64,000 nt of DNA from Rhodocollybia butyracea (GCA_015501585.1 JADNRY010000261.1:23262-87261), one strand, 5' to 3'. Shown: positions 31,591 through 41,579, numbered from the stretch's first letter. Notes: generated by a model not told the origin, from the sequence alone. A program made the numbers and translations.

Positions 31591-33435
31591 CTACTTGACA
31601 TTTTTGAGAAAGCGATCAAGTTCCTTCAACCACGCGGTTACTTCGGTATTTTCAAGTCCTTCCCAATGGACGCGATCTGGGCCACCACGCGACATAGCTG
31701 CCTTCCACCCCATAAAGACGTTACGTGCTCCAACCAGCAATACGAGTTCATCTGCAATCTCTGCAGCCTTGTTCGGTAACCCTTGGTTTGCTTTCTCCTC
31801 TTCCACTTTTGCCTTTTTCTTCGTCTCTGTTTCGAGTTTCTTCCACTTGGGCCACCACTCCATCATTTTCCGGTTCATCATCTTTGCGATTTCTAGCCCT
31901 TCTAAGCTCCAAGTTGAGACGCCAATATGGACAGACGCGGTCAAGGAGAGGCAGCAGTGGATGGTGAGGGGTGGAACGTCAAAACAATCGCCTTGCTCAA
32001 CCAGGTATACCTGCATACCCGTCATGTTTCTCATATACACGTCAAGCGAATGCTCAGGATGGTAATTCATCTCATATAAATTCCGACAGACCCATGATAT
32101 GTTATGTTCAATTGGGGGCCAAACCACCCATACCTTCGAGCCCCTTGCCTGGTAGATCCGCATTCCATACCCGAACCCATCCCTGTGAGCCGAGGTGATG
32201 CTTCCCGGCTGAGTATAGGTGGCCGGTCGTAGATCTGGAGAGTCAAAGACGATTGTAGAGGACTCCCATCGTATGTTGAGGTCTTTGAGCCCGTCGCGAG
32301 CTGCTACTGGCCAACTTTCAACAATCGAATAGTATGGTTCTTCGGGATCCACCAGACTTTCACGGTCGCTGAAATTGGCGATAAGCTCCGCTGAAATCCT
32401 AGTTAGAACACAAAAAAAAAAAAAAACTGGATGAGAAGAAACTTACACAGCAAAGGAAATGCATTCATTCCTAGTGAGCCAATACTCGCTTTTCTAACGT
32501 CAACTGCCAAGTCGGCCCAGATCATTGAAGTATTAAAAACTGAGCTCATTTCTGGAGCCGGGGCTTGGGTGAGAAGACCAGATGAATTCGGCATGTCGAA
32601 TGCGAAGGTTGGTTGGTTTTTCAGACGTTCGAGGAACCGGTCGACTCGATCGCGGAGGTTAAGGTGTCTGCAAGAGTGTGGGTCCCAGAGTGCTTGAATC
32701 TTTTCAGCTGGAGTCATTGTGTCTGGACTATAGTCAGCATGGAATGTACTTTCCCTGAAAAAGGTGGACTTGCCACTGTAAACAATTTTGGATGACTCGG
32801 GGTTAATCTTTTGTTTTTTCTACCCATAAATTAGATGTTTCATAGTTGAAAAGAGGTAAAAATGACGCACGTTTATTGGGGTAGAAGGCCCCGCTTCAGG
32901 AGTGTCTTGAGTTACGACTTTCTGCTTCTTGGAGTTTAATTTTCTCAACCGATCCTGGAAAAAAAACTCAATATCGATACAACTAACAACCACAACATCT
33001 TCACCTCGTTTCCTTCTATGTCTTCACTTATGGCATGCTTGTTCTTGCTGTAGTCTTCCCAGTGTTCTTTGAGTGTATTCCACGTATAGTGGGTCCCTTT
33101 TATTGACGATGGATGAATGAACGCTTGATTTAAAGGTTTCTCATTCCAGTTCAAGCCATCAAAGACCCAATATCGTTCAGATGAGGTGTTCAAATGGAGG
33201 TAACCAATCTTAGGATTCGGACTATCGCTTAGGGTTTCATACAGAAAGCGCGTGGCATCAGGAGGACCAGGTGAGGTTGAGTAGATCGTCTCAAAATTTT
33301 GACTGTTGATTCTTCGACTCTTGGACTTGGTAATCATAGCATCAACCAAGTCTTAATGCTCATGTTGGCTTGAGCATGGTAGGCATATCGAGATGGAAAC
33401 TTACTGGTGGAGTTTGGTGTATTGCTGTTTGACAT
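31591..33435 (-). CDS. JmjC-like cupin protein, paralogue 1
   Basis: Six exons, complement(31591-32390, 32447-32722, 32774-32819, 32871-32954, 33005-33351, 33405-33435), 1584 nt, 527 residues. The fourth intron appears to use a GC donor (32773), where the paralogue at 59621 has GT. Residues about 35-125 hold a conserved unknown module (PNPKIGYLHLN, YWVFDG). Residues about 260-420 are JmjC-like: SITSAHRDGFGYG (HxD), GSKVWVVWPP, and DCFDVPPLTIHCCLS with the distal His. The C-terminus is helical and basic, with KKKAKVEEEK. Five of six exon lengths equal, or nearly equal, those of the 59621 gene (31, 46, 276 and 800 nt identical). It probably acts as an Fe(II)/2-oxoglutarate oxygenase on a protein; substrate unknown. 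It sits inside the tRNA-like array. Confidence 0.8.
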
Positions 33436-33531
33436 TGAGGGGGGAGGGTTTGTTGAGGAATACCTTCTGTGTGGTCGAGAGAGTTTGGGGCGAGTGGTGT
33501 TGTCGACAAGTAACGGAAAGAGAAAGTTTGA

Positions 33532-33550
33532 GCGCTTATTGCTGCGCAAC
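33532..33550 (-). promoter_or_regulatory. Conserved 19-bp upstream motif of JmjC paralogue 1
   Basis: GTTGCGCAGCAATAAGCGC on the minus strand, 97 bp before the start codon. The identical 19-mer lies 98 bp before the start of the paralogue at 59621. Conservation amid diverged flanks suggests a regulatory site or the 5' leader. Confidence 0.5.
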
Positions 33551-33804
33551 ATGTTATGTAATATTTGATCTCGTAAAGTTCACTCGATCAGTCCACATTC
33601 AAGCGCATCTACGCCTGTTGTGTAGAAAAATACATAGACAAATTGTATCTTGGCAGGATTCTGGGATGTTCTGGGAGATTCTGGGAGATTGTGGCAGAAT
33701 TCTGGCGGAATCCAAGAATAGTGTATTCATCTCTATCCTAAATACGAAGAACTTGGTATAAACCCTGAAGCTCTTCAAGTAGCTTTCCTCCACGTATCTA
33801 ATAA

Positions 33805-33885
33805 TGTCTGTATGGCACGGTGGCATATGTGGTTCACAAACCTCTTGGTTCAGAGCAACCCGCAAGGGTTCGATACCCTCAGACA
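33805..33885 (+). tRNA. tRNA-like unit, family D
   Basis: Acceptor TGTCTG/CAGACA (six pairs), A-box-like TGGCACGGTGG, B-box-like GGTTCGATACC. Related decayed copies are at about 38432-38505 and 43330-43400. Isotype not assigned. Confidence 0.4.
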
Positions 33886-34135
33886 GCAGTTTTACCATAA
33901 TCATCATCCCATGTTTTTTCATGGCTGATTTATTGTTCATTGAGTAGTATTTTTGAAAAGCATATCCTTCAGTCAGCAAGCAGCGTGCGCAAACAGATCA
34001 ATTTCACGTGCATTACATATCACTTTATGTGACTAGAAGTCGGAATCAGAGTCAGAGTGAGCTCATCTAGCCACAGTGTTGCCAGGCACTTCTGGCCACC
34101 GTACCAAGACAACATTCACTCCGCTCCTAGTACAC

Positions 34136-34235
34136 ACTCGAATAGTCAAGTGGTCAAGACACCTTGAGATTATAGATCGTTGATTCGGCACTGTTTGTAT
34201 TTCAAGGAGGCGGGGGTTCAATTCCTCCTTTGAGT
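34136..34235 (+). tRNA. tRNA-like unit, family A copy 13
   Basis: ACTCGAA/TTTGAGT acceptor, arm CCTTGAGAT paired with ATTTCAAGG (one G-U), canonical A and B boxes. Six T at 34249-34254. The insert begins TATAGATCGTTG, shared with the decayed copy at 34746. Confidence 0.65.
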
Positions 34236-34363
34236 GTGCTGTAATACATTTTTTCTTGTACTTCTTGATAAGTATATTTCTGCGGACATGGGTTACTGGT
34301 AGGCACTGAATTAGTCACCTATCCTACAGTAACAGCATTCATCAAACTGCACTTGTAGTACGC

Positions 34364-34447
34364 ACTTGAATAGTCAAGTGGTCAAGACGCCTTGAAATAA
34401 TAGATGAGAAAATCAAGAAAGCATGGAGTTCGATTCCTCCTTCAAGT
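34364..34447 (+). tRNA. tRNA-like unit, family A copy 14
   Basis: Acceptor ACTTGAA/TTCAAGT, seven perfect pairs though both strands differ from the family standard. B box AGTTCGATTCC. The inner arm is poorly paired and no T run follows closely. Confidence 0.5.
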
Positions 34448-34499
34448 ATACATCGGGTTAACGCCAGTATACAAATTTGGTAGTCCACTTTGATAGTGT

Positions 34500-34594
34500 A
34501 CTCACTTAGTCAAGCTGCCAGGATGCCTTGAGATTTTGACAAGCAAGCATTGTCCATATTCCAAGGAGACGGGAGTTCGAGTCTTCCTGTGAGT
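34500..34594 (+). tRNA. tRNA-like unit, family A copy 15
   Basis: ACTCACT/TGTGAGT acceptor with one mismatch, altered A box (TAGTCAAGCTGCC), B box AGTTCGAGTC. Six T at 34611-34616. Confidence 0.45.
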
Positions 34595-34745
34595 ATCTGA
34601 GAATATATAATTTTTTCCATCTTCCAACAAGTGGGATTCACACATATTTTTATTCTGGATGGGGAAATGGCGAGAGCAGGGACGGTAGCAAGTTGAATCC
34701 AGGCATTGAAATGGGATAGCAATAAAGGGTTAGGAGAATGCAATC

Positions 34746-34812
34746 TGCCAAGACACCTTGAGATTATAGATCGTTGGTTCGGCATTTATATTTCAACGAG
34801 GGGGGTCCAGTG
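34746..34812 (+). repeat. Degenerate family A unit
   Basis: Shares AGACACCTTGAGATTATAGA with copy 13 but lacks both acceptor halves and the T arm. Confidence 0.5.
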
Positions 34813-34929
34813 TAATACATTTTTTCCGCGCTGCGTGAGGTGCCATAGATATAGATGGGTTGGCAAGTTACAGAAGAAAGTACTAAATTAGTCGCCTGCA
34901 CTTGACCTGGTTCACCACTTGTAGTACAC

Positions 34930-35025
34930 ATTCGAATAGTCAAGTGGTCAAGACGCCTCGAAATTATAGATACAAAGTGAAATCTCATCTTTCAAGGAGG
35001 CGGGGGTTCGATTCCTCCTTTGAGG
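34930..35025 (+). tRNA. tRNA-like unit, family A copy 16
   Basis: ATTCGAA/TTTGAGG acceptor, canonical A box and B box, arm CCTCGAAA facing TTTCAAGG with one mismatch. Six T at 35053-35058. Confidence 0.6.
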
Positions 35026-35104
35026 GTAACATCTTAACATCAGAAGAGTTAATTTTTTCTCAGTTGCTGGAAAAGGTAGGTGATGTCAACGAATTTCAAT
35101 ACAC

Positions 35105-35190
35105 ACTCAAATAGTCAAGTGGACAAGACACCTTGAGTGCATCTCACATTAACATTTCAAAGACGCGGAGGTTCGATTCCTCCTTTGAAT
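35105..35190 (+). tRNA. tRNA-like unit, family A copy 17
   Basis: ACTCAAA/TTTGAAT acceptor, canonical A and B boxes, arm CCTTGAG with ATTTCAAAG. Six T at 35218-35223. Confidence 0.6.
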
Positions 35191-35273
35191 GTATAAGGAA
35201 TGACTGAATGAGTTACATTTTTTGTCACATATAAGAGCATTCATCAAACTGCACTTGACCTGGTTTACCACTT

Positions 35274-35369
35274 GTACGAATAGTCAAGTGGTTAAGACGC
35301 CTTGAAATTATAAAACTGCCCCAGGATTTCAGGTTTCAAGGAGACGGGGGTTCGATCCCTCCTTTCAGT
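35274..35369 (+). tRNA. tRNA-like unit, family A copy 18, weak acceptor
   Basis: Canonical A box and B box (GGTTCGATCCC), but the 5' acceptor strand (GTACGAA) does not pair well. T run of about 13 at 35405-35417. Confidence 0.45.
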
Positions 35370-35527
35370 ATGTTATTTGCCATCCCAAACATGAGACAAT
35401 GTGAGTTTTTTTTTTTTTACCTGATGTTGTGATATCATTCTCGAATTGTTAATCACTCTGGGATTTCTTTTTGCATGGACATAAGACTCGAGCGCACGTC
35501 TCAGGCAACTTTAGTGCAGGTATTCAT

Positions 35528-35596
35528 GGCCTGATGGTGCAATGGTATTTCCCTTGGTTTGTTCTTGTAATCAAGAGGCTTTCTCCTAAGCAGACC
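35528..35596 (+). repeat. Degenerate family B tRNA-like unit
   Basis: GGCCTGATGGTGCAATGG matches the unit at 46499-46575, but the B box is deleted. Confidence 0.5.
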
Positions 35597-35599
35597 CTT

Positions 35600-36530
35600 G
35601 AAATAATGGCCTTGTGAAAATGTAGAGCCACGTTTTTTTTTCTCTCAAAAATAAATATGCTAGGAACGATTCCTTACCAGGCTGCACTTGTATGGCCTGA
35701 TACGCCTTTGGTTCCGATCTGAGTTTGAAAGGATTCAGCATTGTGTGAATGCCCTAAAAATGAGATGGACAAGTAACAACACTCTAGTCTGTCATAGTGA
35801 GGTTGAACAATTGAGCTCGCAAACACATAGTAACTACATGCTAGCTTATATACTATACATACTGTATAATATGCTACAGGCGCCTAAGTAATCTCCGGAG
35901 TTGCCACATCAGAAGAGCATGTCGAACCCCGCATCTTGCGAACAGGAGGGTCTCTGGTGACCCATCAACTGGGATCCTGGCAACACTTGAGTAAGAGGCA
36001 CATGATCCACCTGCTTGGTTAGTTTTACTCTATATTATGTAGTTGTATCAGGATAGCAGCATTGTGTAGGGATTTTTGTTTTGTTTTGGCTACTGTATAG
36101 AAACTCTGTTTTGCTTTGAAACAGGTTGCGGACATAGATTGAAGAAGGGAAAGTGAGACTTGAGGATGACGTGTGAACAATGATGTCATTGTAATCGGTT
36201 CTGATCTCTGGTTGTAACAGAAAAGTTGTTCCTGGCTTGGAACGACGGAACCAGAACTCACCTCATCAATAAAAAATAGTAATAGCTCAAGGATAAAAAG
36301 GGGTTCAGGGGTGCGGTGAATGTACACCGGACAAACACTTCACACTACCACTACTAGGCCATAAGGGCATTAATAATTTCCAGCAACACACCCTAAAGGG
36401 TATACATAATCAGATGAGCATGGTATGAGCTGAAGAGGTGCATGTTGGTCAGTGAAACGCGTCGTCACTCAACCCATGCTTTGTCCCAAGACCGCTTGTC
36501 TTTTAACCTGGTTCACCACTCCTAGTATGC
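35600..36530. other. Gene-free spacer
   Basis: No gene seen. About 36178-36290 (GATGTCATTGTAATCGGTTC and a following TGGCTTGGAACGAC) resembles 43512-43590 and 44512-44545, a dispersed repeat. A decayed tRNA-like end (CCATAAGGGCATT) is at about 36358-36371. Confidence 0.4.
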
Positions 36531-36618
36531 ACTCAAATAGTCAAGTGGCCAAGACACCTTGAAATTGTAAAATCCAACAATCTACCTTTTCAAGGAGGCA
36601 GGGGCTCAACCTTTGAGT
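36531..36618 (+). repeat. Family A unit with damaged B box
   Basis: ACTCAAA/TTTGAGT acceptor and good A box and arm, but the T arm reads GGGGCTCAACC, missing half of the B box. Confidence 0.5.
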
Positions 36619-36736
36619 GTACCGTAGAAATTGAATATCTAGAGAAGACCTGCGGTGCATTTTGTCCTTTGATGTATAGTAATAATCAGTAATCATTTTC
36701 AAAGCCAATTATCTGAGACCATGAGCTCTACTACAC

Positions 36737-36821
36737 ACTCAAATAGTCAAGTGGTCAAGACGCCTATACAAGGATAAATCTCATCTTTCAAGGAGGCGGG
36801 GGTTTGATTCCTTCTTTGAGG
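36737..36821 (+). tRNA. tRNA-like unit, family A copy 19
   Basis: ACTCAAA/TTTGAGG acceptor, canonical A box, B box GGTTTGATTCC, shortened 5' arm (CGCCTATACAAGG). Six T at 36849-36854. Confidence 0.55.
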
Positions 36822-36916
36822 GCAATACTTTGACATGGAAACATGTAATTTTTTCCCAGTTGTTGGAACAAGAAAAGTCTGATCACACTTTCCCAAGTCA
36901 ACGACCTCTAATACAC

Positions 36917-37019
36917 ACCCAAATAGTCGAGTGGCTAAGACGCCTTGAGATCATGGATCATTCATCCCAAAACTATATAAGTATTCCAAGGAGGCGGAGG
37001 TTCGATTCCTCCTTTGAGT
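36917..37019 (+). tRNA. tRNA-like unit, family A copy 20
   Basis: ACCCAAA/TTTGAGT acceptor (one mismatch), A box TAGTCGAGTGG, B box GGTTCGATTCC, arm CCTTG/CAAGG. Seven T at 37040-37046. Confidence 0.6.
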
Positions 37020-37135
37020 TTGATGGGAAATGATTGACATTTTTTTCCTGTTCTGCTCGATAGTGCTGCAGACATGATTGGCAAGTTAGTCAGTCATCAA
37101 ACTGCACTTGACCTACTTCACCACTTTTAGTACAC

Positions 37136-37609
37136 ACTCAAATAGTAAACTGCCCAAGACATGACCTATATTTCAAGTTTGATTCCTTACCAAGCCTCAA
37201 CAATCAGGAGTGACAATAAAAGGATTCTTACATGACATTGTTTCCCACTCCTGGTATGCGCTTGCATAGTCTTGAAGCACAAAGTTACATGGCAAGGAGG
37301 CGGGGATTCGATTTGTCCACTTTCCAAGAGGGACGTGGGATAAGAGATCAAAGCAATCAGAAATTTTATGTCATATATATCCATTTGTTTTAACGTCTGG
37401 ACTAAGTAGCCCGTGGGATAGGCCTACAGTATTGGGCATGAGCGCTGCTCCTTGTCAACTCAGGCCAGCATTTAAAGTGTTAGAAACACTGTTTAACCTG
37501 GTAAACTACTTTTAGTGTACACTGGAATAGTCAAGTGGTCAAGACGCCTTGAAATTATAGATGAGAAAATCAAGGATGCGGGGGTTTGTTGAGGGATCAT
37601 AAGTTTTTT
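37136..37609 (+). repeat. Three degenerate family A units (37136-37190, 37259-37325, 37521-37588)
   Basis: Each has part of the acceptor/A box and scraps of the T arm. The last begins ACTGGAATAGTCAAGTGG and ends at GGGGGTTTG, followed by six T (37604-37609). Confidence 0.5.
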
Positions 37610-38078
37610 GCCACTCTTATCCGCATGTATAGTGATTTTTTTCCCTGGTCCGGCGGGGATCTGCCAGCTGGAAACCTTAAAGAGTGCTACGGCGAGCCAG
37701 GGCTACAGCTATTGTGATAACACACCAGGCCTTACTTGCCAATTCTTCCTGTGAGCATTGAAGAATGGATCATTTTTTTTTGCCACTTTCCAAAGAACGC
37801 GGGAGCCACCTGGTTGGCAGAAGCAAGTACATCCGCTTGTTCTAATGTCTGGGCCGAGTATAGTGTGTGCTTGCCTTTTAGTTTTCGCTTAGCTCGAGCG
37901 ATGCCTGTTTCTATCTCACGGCAGCATACACACTCAAGTTGAGGCTCGATTTCTCCTTTGAGTATCCACGAAAAGCAGGATAAACTACAGGGAGTTATTC
38001 TTCTCGCAATGGAGAGAGACAGTTGCGCACAAAGTACTTGGATAAGCAATCCAAAAAAAAAGAGAAGCCATTTGAATT
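37610..38078. other. Gene-free spacer
   Basis: Fragments resembling family A 3' ends (TCTTCCTGTGAG about 37743; GGCTCGATTTCTCCTTTGAG about 37943) are scattered here. No gene is recognised. Confidence 0.35.
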
Positions 38079-38155
38079 ACCCAGAGAGGTTCGAACCTGC
38101 ATACGTATTAGTCAAAGGGTGGGCCACAACCTAAACCGTTCAGCTATATCAGGGC
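38079..38155 (-). tRNA. tRNA-like unit, CCCTGA family
   Basis: Minus strand: GCCCTGA/CTGGGTA ends, A-box-like TATAGCTGAACGG, perfect B-box GGTTCGAACC. Insert in the anticodon arm; isotype not assigned. Confidence 0.45.
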
Positions 38156-38431
38156 CTGACAGAAAGGCCAAATAAGACAATGATAACGGGGTTGTGTTCA
38201 GTTACACCCAATCGCGTAAGACGATCTGATTGCTCTGTATGTTGCGTGAGTTCCCCTCATATGTAGAATCAGACAACACATTATTCTTACACTAGACCTC
38301 CGTACGCTGGAACAACAGAGCATATGCGACTAAAATGGTAGAGCATCTCCCGTTGCACTTCGATCTGCCGGCTGGCATATTTTCCAGACGGCTCTCTACC
38401 CACAAGACGCCACATATTCGGAACTTGATGA

Positions 38432-38505
38432 TGGTCTGTATGGCACAGTGGCATAGTGTTATTATTCAACGCAATCTCCAAGAGTTCGATCCCTTAAGCC
38501 GGACA
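38432..38505 (+). repeat. Degenerate family D tRNA-like unit
   Basis: GGTCTGTATGGCACAGTGGC and AGTTCGATCCC at tRNA spacing, acceptor partly lost. Its left flank (GACGCCACATATTCGGAACT) recurs at about 43301-43320. Confidence 0.4.
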
Positions 38506-38772
38506 AACCCTTGGCCCAGAAGTGAAGCGTGAGTGTATGAGGAAAGACTGTGTGGTCTACATTTTACCCATACTGCTTGGCGTGTCAGAGATATAGTGCT
38601 GCGGACATGTGAAATGCTACAGCGACAGCATCCATCAGATCAGTCAAAGCCCCACTTGACCTGCTTTACCACTTGTATGTCACGATACACCCTCGTAGGT
38701 ATAAGCACAGCATCCTCTCACACGTATCATGTATTTGTTATTCTTCTTACAAGTCTCACTTGAGTTCTTACA

Positions 38773-38807
38773 TGTTTTACTCGTATTTAACGTAGCTTTT
38801 CATTACA
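38773..38807 (+). repeat. Left 35-bp direct repeat
   Basis: TGTTTTACTCGTATTTAACG followed by TAGCTTTTCATTACA; recurs at 40466-40500 with one mismatch. The pair bounds about 1.7 kb holding a coiled-coil gene. Confidence 0.7.
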
Positions 38808-39106
38808 AGCTAAAAGAGAGGCCAACAGCACAGGAATTAAATAACTTAACAAGCATCTACGTACGGGACCACAAAATTTCATCGCGCAGCGTTAACGATA
38901 ACTTAATATTACTTCGATCGTAGTACAGGGTTAGCAGCGAAAACTTTCTTACAAGCAACTACAGGACGCAACTTGCATTTGTTTGTTTCATTCATAAGTC
39001 AGATCGCTAAAACAAGAACTGTGTCAAACTCCAAGCACATCCAATAATATCACTACTAAAGTACAAAATTCGTCCGCAAATCTTTATAACTGACACAGGG
39101 ATCTCG

Positions 39107-39559
39107 TTATCTCAACAACACATTCAACCTATCGTTTTCCGCTTCCAAGATTCCATTCCTCCCTTCAAGTCGAACAACTTCTGATTGTAAAAACTCGCAC
39201 TTTTCTACCTTCTCTTCCAACTGTTTGCGTAGAAGATCCACCAACGCTTTTTGTTGTATCTGTGACTGCTTTTTTTTCTCCAACTCCAACATCGCTTCAT
39301 CAAACAGATTGGCCAATTCCTTATAAACATCCATCAGACATTCCCTCTCGATCCGATGTTCAACAAGTTCAAGAAGACGTTTCCGTCGCTCTTCAACTTG
39401 GACCTCCAGTACTTCAATTTCTGCATCTCTGGATATCACACGTTCGACTTCATCATCATCCGTTAACACATCCACCAGCGTTACAGAAGCAGACTGTGGC
39501 GAATCAACGATTGTGGAGACCATGCCCTCGGAAGCATCACTTTCCACGTTGGAGAGCAT
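39107..39559 (-). CDS. Coiled-coil protein (unknown function)
   Basis: Single-exon frame of 150 residues starting MLSNVESDASEG. The first 45 residues are acidic and Ser/Val-rich. The rest is predicted coiled coil with long Glu/Lys/Leu heptads (VEERRKRLLELVEHRIER, QKALVDLLRKQLEEKVEKCE) ending in ENDRLNVLLR. The layout resembles the smaller protein at 14418-14762, without clear sequence identity. No enzymatic motif. It lies between direct repeats at 38773 and 40466, so it may belong to a mobile or duplicated cassette. Confidence 0.55.
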   Translation of the reverse strand: MLSNVESDASEGMVSTIVDSPQSASVTLVDVLTDDDEVERVISRDAEIEVLEVQVEERRKRLLELVEHRIERECLMDVYKELANLFDEAMLELEKKKQSQIQQKALVDLLRKQLEEKVEKCEFLQSEVVRLEGRNGILEAENDRLNVLLR

Positions 39560-40465
39560 AATTGAATCTACGAAACCTCAGCATCTCAAACTAAGTCTTC
39601 AAACGCAATCCCATACCTTTCTACTTCAACACCACAAATGATAATTTTGAACGATGAACTTTCCAAACAATGTTCTATAATCAAAAAGAAAATGATAACC
39701 CAAGAAATTTTAACTCCCAAGCTCACTTACTCAGAAGTGGTACGTGTTGAAGACGCTAGACGCCCACTGCTTAGACGCCGATTGCGTAAACTATGACCGA
39801 ACCAACGACCACAACACTACTACTACTACACTATTAACTACAACAACTACACCGGTTCTAGCAATTGAGCCTAACTTTGACTTAAAATTCACCAACCTCG
39901 TCAACTTGCATTACCGCTAGCGAAACGAAAACCAGGTCACGAACACCCCGAATATATAGTACCTAAACTAAATTATGATCTTCTCCACACGTGTATCGTC
40001 ACAGGTAATCGATTATACTCCTGCTTATCCAACCTGCACATCAACAACCAAGAAAGACCGCAGCCTAACAGCTGCAGAACCAGAAGACTCCAAACAGGTA
40101 CCTCGGTTTCAGCAGACGACTATGGTCGGAACCGCAGTAACTGATATCGAATCCAGACAACACAACGAAACAATTAAGGACATGCGTTGGCTGCTGGGTT
40201 ATTTCAGATCAGTGCTCGGAAGACTAGTTTGTAAATCGTTAGATAGCACAACTTTCTACCTTAATGATATCTCTTTCACGTTTACACAACGGATTGCAAA
40301 AAACTCCAACACCGCATTCAATTCATTCACCTTTACATAGCAACACTGCTCCTACATTTTCAATAACCGTTCATTCACTGTACTTGTCTACTTCGTACAA
40401 CGATGTATCACCACTTCACCGTAACTCAGAGTCGGGGATTGCCGTGCTTTGCACGGCGCTAACGA
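39560..40465. other. Upstream flank of the coiled-coil gene; no gene recognised
   Basis: The open frame 39975-40340 has no family signature and no clear coding character, so I do not call it. A GCCGTGC/GCACGGC hairpin lies at 40441-40457 next to the right direct repeat. Confidence 0.4.
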
Positions 40466-40500
40466 TGTTTTACTCGTAATTAACGTAGCTTTTCATTACA
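40466..40500 (+). repeat. Right 35-bp direct repeat
   Basis: Matches 38773-38807 with one mismatch (TCGTAATTAACG versus TCGTATTTAACG). Confidence 0.7.
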
Positions 40501-40714
40501 TGCTTCAACTAGAGTTTCATGTGTATTTCATATTTACTTACAGTATTTAAACACTTGGAGATACCCAGATTCCCCAGTTAAATCAACTCTTACACACCTG
40601 CTTATTCTCTTCCCTCTCTTACCCTTGCTCTTCTCTTCTCTTATCCACTCTTATTCCCTCTTCTCCTCCTAAGAGGAAGTTCTCGCCGTCTCTCCGGCTT
40701 CACCTTCAGTACAC

Positions 40715-40755
40715 ACTCAAATAGTCAAGTGGTCAAGACACATCGAAACTAGGAT
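40715..40755 (+). repeat. Truncated family A tRNA-like unit
   Basis: ACTCAAATAGTCAAGTGG and AAGACACATCGAAA only; 3' part missing. Confidence 0.55.
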
Positions 40756-40848
40756 TTAGTTAGAGGCCCTCAAATAACATTCTTCACTACCCTCTACTCT
40801 TTGCTAGAGTGTCCAGACCACTGGACATATAAAACCCTTATAGTAAGA

Positions 40849-40916
40849 GGCACGTGATATCGATGTGACTCATAACCATGCCCTGCCACGGTTTTGGCTC
40901 ACGTGATAACCACTCT
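40849..40916 (+). repeat. Short dispersed repeat with paired CACGTG boxes
   Basis: Same element as 24907-24976: GGCACGTGATATCGATGTGA, CATGCCCTGCCACGGTTTTG, GGCTCACGTGATAACCAC. Confidence 0.7.
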
Positions 40917-41480
40917 CACGGCATAAGATTGAGAATAGCCTTTTGAGTTCAATTGTCTAATGTTAGGGACAGAGACTATATGTAAGACGTGAGAACATCA
41001 TACTATACAATGAGGTCTAGTAGAGCCCACTTGTGTGGGCATTATAATTTCCGGACACTGATCTACCACACACCTTGAACGTAGTGTATTGCATGCTCAG
41101 GGCAGAATAAAACCCCTGTCTGGTGGAACAGAAAAAAATAGAGGCTGTATGAATTACTCTCCAACATCTCAACATGCATATATGTTTGAGGTATGTCAGC
41201 GCATGAACTTTGACCCAAGCCCAAGCCGTTCTATGTGAGTTAGTACCAGGGCCGGAGTTTTAACGTCCACTGATGCGTGAAAGACAACATACCCTTTCGT
41301 TGTTGGCCACACTGCAATTTAATACCGTAGCATTTTGAGCACTTGGTAAATTGCGGGGCACTCAGATCCACACCTGGTCACGGGTTTTTGAGCGACTTTA
41401 CCACTGAAGGTGGTACATGTACTATATTATTTCATGTTGCTTGTGTATGCTAGCAAGTTCGTGTTTTGAGCTGTAGCTTT
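40917..41480. other. Gene-free spacer
   Basis: No gene or clear repeat. ACACCTTGAACGTAGTGTAT near 41073 recurs near 45060, part of the spacer repeat around the tRNA-Arg-like units. Confidence 0.35.
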
Positions 41481-41579
41481 GGCAAGATAGTCTATTGGTA
41501 AATGATGACTTGGGAAAATACCCAGTCGGTTCTAGTATGCGCCTATCAAGTGGGCGGGGGTTTGATTCCCTCTCGGTCA
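41481..41579 (+). tRNA. tRNA-like unit, family C (degenerate)
   Basis: GGCAAGATAGTCTATTGG at the 5' end and a B-box-like GGTTTGATTCC at the 3' end, related to the better unit at 51099-51172. Acceptor mismatched. Confidence 0.35.

Noticed and set aside
26087..37019. Calling family A a tRNA-Asn/Asp (ATT/ATC) or a tRNA-Phe (GAA)
   Set aside because: The first needs A at position 33. The second needs an anticodon stem that overlaps the D stem. Neither is a normal tRNA.
26087..37609. Array of regularly repeated units with variable spacers as a CRISPR array
   Set aside because: The repeats are tRNA-shaped with A and B boxes, spacing is irregular, and the genome is clearly eukaryotic with introns.
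39975..40340. 121-codon plus-strand frame
   Set aside because: No start context, splice support or family signature; borderline length for chance in this composition.
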